A stretch of 60,183 nt of DNA from Trichosporon coremiiforme (Eukaryota; Basidiomycota; Tremellomycetes; Trichosporonales; Trichosporonaceae). The stretch spans positions 1-60,183 of the forward strand of contig BCJJ01000056.1 in NCBI GenBank assembly GCA_039545355.1, written 5' to 3'. Position numbers and translations under genes: made by a program. This document shows positions 51,492 through 60,183 of the stretch, piece after piece. The first letter of the stretch is position 1, and each line of letters starts with the position of its first letter. Under the pieces are notes generated by a model, which did not search any database, was not told the origin of the DNA, and was given only the letters and a program-made list of their open reading frames with translations.

Positions 51492-52955
51492 CTACAGCAG
51501 CGCCATGTCGCGCAACGAATTCCGCACTGACTTGTAAGCTACGATGGCCATCCCGGAGCTTACCTATAGTGTCGGTTACAGCCGCCATGGCGACGGTCAG
51601 CTGGCTCGTGTCGGTTGCGGTCGTGACGCTGCGAGTTAATCAGCAAGCGACCGGTACAACTCACTGGATATACAGCTCCTTCTGGTTGTCCGTCTTCAGG
51701 TCCCGGAACTTCATCTTGAAGAAGTTGATCGCGTCGTTGTACGACCCTGGCTTGCCTGGGAAGTCGTCAAACGTCGCCGCAATTTGCTGGTCCGGGTCCT
51801 TCAGCTTCTCTACCAAAAGGTCTGCTTTGTTGAGAAATAGGATTGCCGATGCTTTCGCGAACCCTGAAGGTCAGCTCACAGAGACGGAAGGAAGGGAAGG
51901 AAGCTGTGAGTGCTCACATGGTGAGTTGATGATTGACTGCCACAGGATAAGCGCCTCGACCATGCCGTTCGAGTTCTTGTCCTCGATGATGCAGCTGTTG
52001 TACTGGGTACCAGTTAGCTGGGGCGCATACTGGGGCCGCTTACGTCGCTCAGACTCGCGAGGAAGATGATGCTCGTCACAGATTCGAAACAACTCGCCCT
52101 GAAGAGCGTCAGAAAGCGGGTCACTGGGGACGGGCACCGAGCGCGGATTCCGGCGCAGTATCGACTCGCGCACTCACCACTTTCGCCGCTCCGAACGCTG
52201 GCCCCCCACGTCGAACATGCGGAAGATCAAGCCCGAGATCTCAAACCGTGTCTCCGTGATACCTGTCGTTTTCGAGCGCAAGCGCAGAATGTCGTCGGAC
52301 GTCGGAGTGTATCCTGTGTCGAACAGTCGATCCAGGTCGGCGTAAAAGCTGGGATAGGTCAATTTGCCGCTCCACCTGTTCGTCTCGGTCGAGGTAAACT
52401 TACTAAGGCATGTTCTCCTGCAGTGCGTATTCGTACGCCTTCGCCCAGCATCCCTGCACCGCGTCGTCCTTCCACAGTGCTTCGAGTGCTGGCTGGTACT
52501 CGAGGGGAAACGGTTCTCCAGTGTTGATCGGCGGCTCGTTGTCGACAAGGCTGACATACTGCCGGTTCTCTTCACTGACGCTCATACCCAGATCATCCAT
52601 CGTGTCGATTATGAGTCGCATTCCAGTGACCAGATTCGAGAACACAATCTTCCTGATCCGTCAACCTCAGGCGTGTGCAGTTACTCACCTGTAGTCCTCC
52701 ACCTCCTCTGAGCTGAACGGCCTCTTATGGACAAGTCGCATTTGCTTCAGCACTGTCGACTTGCCCGACGCTCCGGCTCCCAGCAAGAGGATCTTGACTT
52801 CGCGAGCGAGGCGCTTCTCGTCCTGTGGATGTTAGGGATTGGAAGTTCGACAAAGGCGGACACTGCCGCCCCGCTCTCACCTCCTGGAGCGTCTTGTCGA
52901 TCTGCCTGCTCCGCTTCGTCTCCTCGTCCTTTGGTTTCGAGAAACAGCTGCCCAT
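51492..52955 (-). CDS. Heterotrimeric G-protein alpha subunit, divergent type
   Basis: Nine exons (52955-52881, 52822-52689, 52652-52404, 52348-52178, 52098-52044, 52002-51918, 51863-51665, 51628-51564, 51526-51492) join in frame to 355 residues, the normal length. It is a membrane-associated GTP switch for receptor signalling to cAMP or pheromone routes. MGSCFSKP supplies the myristoylation Gly2 and a palmitoylatable Cys4. The P-loop is GAGASGKST (residues 40-48), where the family normally has GAGESGKST. Switch I has RSKTTGI and switch [14 protein letters not shown] with catalytic Gln (residue 203). The base-recognition motifs are NKAD (usual NKxD with K/R) and TTATDT (usual TCATDT). The C-terminus is NSLRDMALL, with no toxin-target Cys. 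It is clearly a G alpha but not a close match to canonical G alpha i/s; which fungal class is uncertain. Confidence 0.93.
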
Positions 52956-55248
52956 TTTGGATGAGTGGTTGAGATGGAGTTGCCGGGTAGGAGGGAGTGT
53001 CGAACAGACCGGAGGGGGACACGAAGTGTGGAGTGAGTGAACAAGTTGTTGTTGAACTAAGGGAGTGGGCTGTGAGGGCGGCTGAGCACAACCGAGACGC
53101 TCCGAGTTTCAAACATGATGCGTCTTCTGGAGTGGGGACCGTGGACGCATGCGGACACAGTTAAGGCAACGGCGCAGGCTGAGAAAACGGGCGCTGGTGT
53201 GTGGTGTGTCGCCTTGTGTGTAACGTGTCGTGCTGAAACGCCACAACGCCCGGCCAGGCTTTCCTGCTGTTGTCATGTCCGTGGGACGCGCAACCCCAGC
53301 GACCACCACCGATTGGCCCATCCCATTGAGGACGCAAGTGGACAACGCTTCATGACGTCGACACGGCCTGCGCCCTGCTCACCGACAAACCCGTTTGGTC
53401 TGGAGCGCCCTCGCCATCCTCTGGAGGTATGTCAGAGGGTAAGTCTGGGATTTTGCCTGGCCGCAAGGTGGTCTTGGGATGGAGTGGTGCTGGTATGCTG
53501 ACAAAAGATTGAGTTCAAAGGGTAGGCAGGGAAGAGAGCAATGTGAAGAGGGAAGGCAGAAAGCGACGGGGTGCATGGTCTGGACGAGTGCATTTTCGTC
53601 TGTGGCGTCAAGCCTGATAAGCCCAAGCCCCAGCCTCGCTCACGCGCAGCACTGACGTCTTTGCTGACTGGTGGCATGCGCTGAGCTCGGTGTCTTGGGT
53701 GCGGCTCCTCCGCTGCGCGGCTTGCCTCTCTGCTTTCGGACGTGGCTGACCGAGACAGTTTAGTACACTCGAGACCATAGATGTCGGACTAAGGGCATCC
53801 CGAGCCAGCCTCACAGCTCATGGTCTCACGGACAAGATCCGCGTGCGAGCACAGTGTCTGCACCGAACTGTGGAAATGCTGGAAGCCTTTCGAAAACCGA
53901 GTCTGCACACACGCCTGCGTCCATGCCTTCCTTCCGCGCCTTCCTTGGCGGCACATTCCAGAACGGCCCGTAACGCCATCTACCAGCGATCCGCCGAGCT
54001 TATTACTCTCGAGCTCAGCCGGCCCAGCCGGCCCAGCCCCGTCAATCAACCATAATGCCTCCCACTATGCGCACAGCCCTGGCAATTCGCGCAAACTGCT
54101 TGATGCATGCTGCACGCTGCCGCCCATCTGCAGCATGGAATCTGCGCAGTCGAGTGTACACGCCTTTCTGGGTTGTCTTTCTCGATCGCCACCCCACGAA
54201 ACGTGCGTTCCGGGTGCTAGATCTGCCAACTCGCAGGACAGTCTAACAGCTGTCCTGCAACCCAAGGTGCCATGGCTGGCCGATTATGAACGCCGATCAG
54301 AAGCAGTCTTCCTCGTGCCCCTGGGGTCTTGGAGCGAGATGCGTCGGAGTCCGTCCGCTCTTCCTTCATCCGTGTCTGTGTCTCGTCGTATATATCTCGG
54401 GAAACGGCGCGTCTGTTGGAACACGAAACGCTGCCCACCTCTGCAAGCAGGCTGTTCTTAAAACCCGGGGCCGACGGACGAGTGAGTGAGATAAGGAGAT
54501 GGGCAGCGACCCCATTCGCTCGGTCCCGTCTGCCAGAACGCAGTAAGTCACATTCCAATCTGCATGCAAGCAACGCGCAACGGGCAACAACCTGGTGGAC
54601 TGCGCCGCCGATCGACTGTGTGACAGTGGACCCCGATCCGATGCTGATCATCCTGTTGGCATCACCCCTCGTCAGCATCGCGACACTGACCCGCTAGGCC
54701 GCTCGGTCGATCGACTTGGCAAGTCCGTTCGTCATCGGGAGGGATCACCGGCATTCCGCTTCGGATTCTCGGAAGTTGAAGCACCCCGGACCCCTCGCTC
54801 ACCGCGGAAGCAGCATGTGCCGATGAAGAAGGTGCTAGTGACTGCATGATCGACCGTCGATCAGACTTCCCCCTTTCTCCACCGCGGCTGCCAGCTAGCT
54901 ATCGTGCGAGGGTGCGACTTTGATACGCTGCTTCGGATCCTCAGCCCGTCCCACGTCCGCACTCCTCTCCTCATTCCCCTAAGCCCTCCCCAACACACAC
55001 TCAGCCCAGCAAGCAAGCTGTCGCTCTGGTCTCGGTGCGAAGAGCCCACCAGGGCACCTGCCGAAGCTCATGGACTGTTTATTGTCGCAGTCGCCCGACG
55101 ATGATTTACCCACCTTCCTCGTTTGCCAGCATCGATCGGTATCAATCTCTACATAACGCTCTTCTCTCTTGGTGTCACGACATTCTCGGACGACTGCTCC
55201 AGAGCGCACTTAACCATCCCAAACAGCCGCGCTCGAGAGACTTGAGCA
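52956..55248. other. Divergent intergenic region, no supported gene
   Basis: About 2.3 kb between the divergently transcribed G alpha and transcription factor genes. Open frames are short and without motif. It should hold both promoters; nothing decisive (TATA, repeats, RNA gene) stands out. Confidence 0.55.
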
Positions 55249-58200
55249 ATGCCTCTGTCTCCGTACGACCCTTTGCCACCCCCCGTGGCAAGATACCGAC
55301 CCTTCCCCTCCGACACTTACGAAGTCGTATCCTCCGCTCCGACACCACGGCGCCGGTCGCCGTCCCATGACCTCATGTCCCCCATCACCACACCAGGACC
55401 CATAGGTTTAAGACGACGGGGCCGTCAGGCTACGGCATGCACCGAGTGCAACCGAAGGAAACAGCGAGTGAGTGGCTGCCGGGGACCCCCCGTTTGTGAG
55501 CTGACGACAGTGTGACGGTGGGCAGCCGTGCCACCACTGCGCAAAGCGCAACGTTCCCGAAGCGTGCCGGTTTCCCGAATCGTCGGCACCCCGACCCGCG
55601 ACGGCCATCTCCTTGCCACCGCACGCGACGCACCACCATCCCTACTTTTCACCCCCGAGTGATACAGAGAAGAAGCGAAGGCTCAGCGACGATCCGCACC
55701 TGACCCCCAAGCCAGTCCTGCTACCCCCGATCACGCCGATCGCCATGGGCCGGACGGCGAGCATGCACAGCGTGCACAGCGCGCACTCTCTGCCGTCGCT
55801 GTCGCAGATGTCTTCTGGCCGGTCAGTTCCGACCCTCTCGTCCATACCTGCTGCTTCGCCTGATCGTGACGGCGACGACGACATGCGGCCCAGTCCGGTG
55901 TACCGCGCCTACAGGTCCTGGTCGCGACCGCATCTCCCAACGCCCGGTGGCAGCTTTGACGGCCATGGCCCGTCGGCTCCCTACCGCCGTGATCAGTACT
56001 TTGCCGTCCAGCAGCCTCTGTCGTCGGAGAGGCACGAAATCCGCACCCCGCCACCGGCCGAGGATGCCCGCCGTGCCTCAGATGGCTCCGACTCGGGCGG
56101 AAACTGGCATCCACCTCCACCGCAAGGTCCACAGGCGGACGGCGATGTGCTCATGCAAGAGGGTGGCGCGCAGGGCTTCGGCAGCCTTGCTCATGAAGGT
56201 GCAGGTGAAGAGCATAGTCGTGAGTGCTCGTCACTAGTTTCCACTGCATGTCCCAGAAAACCGACCACAGGCCATGTCCAGTTCTACGGCACGAGCCACT
56301 TCGGCCCCCGCCTGGCCGCTAGCGTCGTCAATGAGAGTTCCAATGGCTTTAAAGCTTTGCTGGAGCCCCCGAAAGCTGACTCCCAGGGGGACGGAACTAT
56401 GCTCCTGAACGGCGCGTCCGCGGAGGAGCTCGTGTCCCCGCTCGAGGAAGGTGCACCGGAGGCGCTCCTCGGGCAGATCCGGCACGTCGACAGTCAGCTG
56501 CCTCGCCGGTCTCTGTGCAAGCGCTTCGTGAAGGCGTTCTTCGACCTGAACAACTCGTAGGCTCCATTTTCTCTCCACGGCTGAGCGTTCCGTCCCTCCC
56601 GCCTTCCGCGGTGGCAATGCTGACGACAGGTGGATGGACATCCTGTACGAGCCCGACTTCAGCGGCAAGTACACCGACCTGTGGCGGATCCGGGGCGAGT
56701 TTGAGGACCTGGGCCGGATTGACCTGCGCTGGCTTGCGCTGCTCCAGGTCGTACTTGCTTTCGGCGCGTTGCTCAGCGCCTCGACCCCCGAAGAGGAGAA
56801 GGAGTTCGCGGCGATGAGCTCGCGCTTCTTCGACTGCGCTCGCAGGGCGCTCAGTGAGGCGCCGACGTACCGCGGCGAGAGCATGGATACCGTCAGAGCG
56901 TATGCGCTGGTGAGTATGGCCGAAACTAGCAATATGGTGTATGTCTAGCTGACACCCAGCTGTCGCTGTACCTCGTCTCGACCAGGCGCGTGCCGGAAGC
57001 GTGGAACACGCTAGGCAGCGCTGTCCGTGCTGCCGAGGCGCAGGGGTGAGTTAATTCTTGTCCTTGTGAAGCTGACGCCAGATTCCATGTCGACGGACAG
57101 GTGTGGAACCTACCGCCCAAGGAGGCTGAGCTCCGGCGTCGGCTCTGGGCTCGTGAGTGCTTCCATTATCTCATGCCAAGCTGACCACAGAACTCTTCAT
57201 CCTCGATCGGTCCGTTTTCCCCATGGTTTCTTCGAACTGACGTCCAGCTCCATCTCGTACTTCCTCGGCCGCCCGCTCGCAATCCAAGACGCGAGTTTCA
57301 CGACGCGCATGCCAGCCAATGTCACCGACGACGAGTTGACGCAGCGCGTCAACCACCCGATCACAGTCACAACCAAGTCGACGTTCCTGATTCTGCACTT
57401 CCGGCTCGCGCAGATCATCGGCATCATCCTCACGCAGTGTTTCGGCCTGACTCCCCGCCGCCACGACGCAGTCATGCACTGCGAGTACCTCCTGCTCGAG
57501 TGGGAGGGAGCCCTGCCGCCCGCGTTCAGGTTCCAGAACCCCGACACGTCGAGTGATGCGACACACCCATGGCTCCGGCAGCAGCGCCAAACGCTCGTGA
57601 GCAAGTTCCACCAAGCCCGCATCTCGCTGCACCGGCCGTATCTGTTACATGCCGGGTTCCCGCAGAGCCGCATGGCCTGTGTCCTCAGCGCGGGCGCCGA
57701 GCTGAGGCATAGGCTCGGCCTGCTGAAGGACGACAAAGACCCGTTCGACCGATTCAAGTGGATGGTGGTTGCGTCGGGCTTCGCTCCCGCTTGCGTGCTT
57801 GGCCTCCTTCTCGCACGTAAGCAGAGAGACTGCGAGTACAACTACCGCGAGATCCGCAAGTTGTTCCTAGCCTACCTGGACGCAGAGAATGCGACGCAGC
57901 GCCGTCTCGACCGCCACTTAAGAAGTGAGCTCATGGTCCTCGACCAAATGTTGCGGCAGGCGAACGAGATCGACCGCTTCCTGCAGCGTACCTCGCCCGT
58001 GAAATCCGAGCCGTCGAGACAGCTACCTGACCCCTCTGCGCCGGACTCAGAGTCGAGCGACGAAAAACCCGAGCCCGGCGGCGCGGACCGCCCCGACCCC
58101 CTCGTGTCAAGGGCTGTCAGCAGGGCCCACTCCCCGTTCCTCAACCTCGGCCAGGAGTTCAGTCTCCCCCCGCCCGCTCTGCCGTTGCAGTACCCCGCTC

Positions 58201-58400
58201 TTAATAGTGATACACCCACTCTTGCGCCTATGTTCGACGAGTGGCCCGCCCCTTGGGTACTGAGACCGCCAAGCGATCCGACGGCGACCTTCCCCGCCGC
58301 CAATGACAAGGCGTCCTGGGACCGCTTGCTCGAGATCATCGGGCCGCCCTCTGAGCCCGAACCGTGGTACGACGAGCAGGTCGTCGTCGCGGGTACATAA
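55249..58400 (+). CDS. Zn2Cys6 transcription factor with fungal-specific (middle homology) domain
   Basis: Eight exons (55249-55467, 55511-56219, 56271-56556, 56630-56909, 56960-57045, 57082-57152, 57191-57209, 57248-58400) join in frame to about 940 residues. The binuclear zinc cluster is complete at residues 64-92: CTECNRRKQR, then CDGGQPCHHCAKRNVPEAC, spacing C-x2-C-x6-C-x5-C-x2-C-x8-C, split by an intron after KQR. A Ser/Pro-rich linker follows. The regulatory domain contains MDILYEPDFSGKYTDLWRIR, LDRSISYFLGRPLAIQDASF and LVSKFHQARISLHRPYLLHA, as in Gal4-type factors. The C-terminus is acidic and Ser/Pro-rich. Exon 7 is only 19 bases and uses a non-consensus GTCCGT donor. The second intron (51 nt) is a multiple of three and has no stop, so its retention would insert 17 residues. 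Target genes are unknown. Confidence 0.92.
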
Positions 58401-58850
58401 GCTCTGTATGTTAGTATCGGACACACGACATTTCTGTATCTAGTCTGCAGGCATAGTTAGTTCAGGTCGCTCATCCGCCTCCATCTACTCATCTCGTGCC
58501 TCACGCCGCTCAGTTCGCCCAACTCGCTCCGCTCTGTTGTTAGTCTCTGGGACAAGGGTGATTGATCAATTATGCAAAATAAAGCCAATTTACTCAATTA
58601 AACGCCCACGCCCCTTCTCCTTTCCTGCGTCGCCATTACTTGTTCTGCCCATTATCCCATCGTTGACTGACGAAAAATGAAAGCGTCGTCAGCCGACGAG
58701 CATAGTTTTGAGTTATTTTCTTTTTTCGGTGCTTGTTGTCAAACTGTCAATGTCGTCGCCCGAGTTGCCCATGTTGCGCTCGTTGTTCATGTTGTTCAAG
58801 TCATGGCCGAAAGCATCTCGGGAAAACATCTACAAGTTGTCGACGCCCGT
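58401..58850. other. Convergent 3' region
   Basis: About 450 bases between the stop codons of the transcription factor and NAP1. A locally AT-richer stretch around 58557-58602 (containing AATAAA) may hold a polyadenylation signal for the transcription factor. No gene seen. Confidence 0.55.
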
Positions 58851-60085
58851 TTACTGCTGCTTGCAGTCCTGGCCGTCCGCGCCCTGCTGGGCGCCGTCCT
58901 CGTCGTCGTCGTCGTCCTCGTAGTCCTCGTCGTCGTCCTCAAACTCGTCCTCAAAGTCGTCCTCGTAGCGGAGAGCCTTGCCGGTGAAGTAGTCGACGGC
59001 GCGGGGGATGATCTTCTCCTTGAAGTCTTCGCCGAGCTGGTAGTCAATCTCGAGGCGGCCGTCGAGCTCCTCGAGCTCCTCCTCGTCGACGTCGCCCTCC
59101 TCGAGCTCCTCGCGCGTCGGGGGCTGGGGGGGCTTGAAGAAGTTGAAGAAGCTCTCGGTCGGGACGCTCTTGCGCACGACACGCGTGCGTCCAGACGTCT
59201 TGTTGCGCTGCTTCTTGATCTCAATCTTCTTCGTCAGGTCCTTGTCCTCCTTCCACTTGATGTCAGAGCCGACGGCCTTGTCGTAAACAAAGTCGCCACC
59301 GTAGCCGACCTGGTCCTTCTTGGTGTTAGCTGCCGTAGCACCCGCACTGGCGCTACTTACCTGGTAGTAGTACGTCTTGGTGAGCTCCTTGTCCTCGAAG
59401 AAGTCATTGGGAGCAAACGTGAAGTGGAGGCAGAAGCCAGCCTGGCCGTCGAGGTACGACAACCGGACGTCCTCGAGCGACTTGAGCGCCTCCTCGTCGC
59501 TGTCGGTGATCGTCTCGGCGAGGGGCATCGAGTTCTTCATGGCGGTGAGCCAGAACTCGGGGATACCCTTAGCGTCGGCACTCTCGTCCTTCTTCTCCTT
59601 GCCATCGTCGTCAACCTCGGTGATCTGGGCGCCCTCAGTCTCCTCGTCGTCCTCGTCGTCAGAATCGGCGTTCTTGCCCTCCTCAACCTCCTTCTCGGTA
59701 GGCTCCTCCTTGCCGGTGATGATCGCCTCACGTCGGTCGTACAGAGGCTGGTACTTGGCGAGGAACTGTGCGATCGTCAGCACGTCTGCTTCGGGAAACT
59801 AGTGTGCTCCTCCGTTTGCGACAACGGCGGATGCACAAAATCAACACGACGCGTCATGCACAGCACCTCAATGTGATGCCACGCGTGCGCAGTGGCACTC
59901 ACCTTCTTCTCGACCTCGAGGATGGCGAGCTGGAACTCGGACTCGATCTTCGAGTGCTCGACCTGGAGGCCCTTCAGGCCGTCGATACGCCTGCGAACAG
60001 CAGGAGGAAGCGACTCGATGTAGCCGGAGGGACGGCCGACGAGCGAGCCGAGCTTGCCCTGGGCGAGAGCGAGGAGCGCGGGGTT
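58851..60085 (-). CDS. NAP1: Nucleosome assembly protein 1, 3' part (5' exon beyond window)
   Basis: Three exons (60085-59903, 59765-59361, 59318-58851) give about 351 residues; the beginning lies beyond the right edge inside a further intron. NAP1 is a histone H2A-H2B chaperone that shuttles between cytosol and nucleus. Family blocks are clear: LPPAVRRRIDGLKGLQVEHS, FQLAILEVEKKFLAKYQPLY, GIPEFWLTAMKNSMPLAETI, LKSLEDVRLSYLDGQAGFCL, FAPNDFFEDKELTKTYYYQ, VPTESFFNFFKPPQPPT and EIDYQLGEDFKEKIIPRAVD. An extended Asp/Glu-rich C-terminal tail follows, as in the family. The intron after TYYYQ is 42 nt, stop-free and ends at CCAAG, an unusual acceptor; if retained it inserts 14 residues in frame. The N-terminal start is not visible. 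Confidence 0.93.
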
Positions 60086-60183
60086 CTGTGACCGTCAGCA
60101 TGTCGTAAAAGCCCAGTGGGTGATGGCAGGGAAAGCGCGGGAGGGGAACTGAATGGGTTACAAGCGGGCAAGCAACTTTCGGC

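Noticed and set aside
53820..54697. Open frames up to 213 codons between the G alpha and the transcription factor
   Set aside because: Both strands show similar frames with Cys/Ser/Arg-rich content, no domain and no splice structure.
1..60183. CRISPR array, rRNA, bacterial operon or complete transposon
   Set aside because: No direct-repeat and spacer pattern, rRNA-like sequence, transposase or reverse-transcriptase motif, or paired terminal repeats were seen; splicing shows this is eukaryotic nuclear DNA.

Overview
This is nuclear DNA of a GC-rich fungus, most likely a tremellomycete basidiomycete (Trichosporonales or a Cryptococcus relative). Genes on both strands carry many very short introns (about 35-55 nt). 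Nearly all have GTGAGT- or GTAAGT-like donors and a GCTGAC or GCTAAC branch site only a few bases before the acceptor AG. I rebuilt gene models by joining open frames across these sites; every joined multi-exon model below stays in frame. Family assignments come from motifs read by eye, not from searches.

Layout. Positions 1-171 hold the first exon of an unidentified minus-strand gene. At 1078-2655 (-) is a CYP53-type (benzoate 4-hydroxylase-like) P450, and at 4635-10055 (-) a five-exon, 1677-residue double hybrid histidine kinase. A gene-poor stretch with coding-like fragments (10.1-14.2 kb) follows. Next come a secreted gamma-glutamyltransferase with a His/Asp/Gly-rich N-terminal insert (14253-16249, +), a butanediol/polyol-type dehydrogenase (16406-17711, -), a second P450 (19279-21043, +) and a GT31-like Golgi glycosyltransferase (21387-22957, -). 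The right half carries an unrecognised disordered protein with an extraordinary 5' leader (about 25.9-30.1 kb, +), a small His-rich protein and a 61-residue membrane peptide (31.7-32.5 kb, +), two Ser/Thr-Pro-rich coiled-coil proteins (33.0-37.1 kb, +), an unknown protein (37344-38210, -) and a 1433-residue Gln-rich nuclear-type protein (38698-42999, +). It ends with a B-type cyclin (45127-46804, +), EFR3 (47362-50621, -), a nine-exon G-protein alpha subunit (51492-52955, -), an eight-exon Zn2Cys6 transcription factor (55249-58400, +) and the 3' part of nucleosome assembly protein NAP1 (58851-60085, -).

The genes do not form one pathway. Several are conserved signalling and cell-cycle components (histidine kinase, G alpha, EFR3, cyclin B, NAP1), interspersed with metabolic genes and lineage-specific disordered proteins.

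The most striking signal is at 26006-27014. About thirteen consecutive mini-introns, mostly 33-42 nt, lie in the leader upstream of the ATG at 27024. Most share an atypical GTAGCT donor that I find in no other intron of the window. All nine ATG triplets between 26006 and 27014 fall inside the inferred introns and none in the inferred exons, so the fully spliced leader would be AUG-free. This looks like an intron-dense leader in which splicing controls upstream AUGs.
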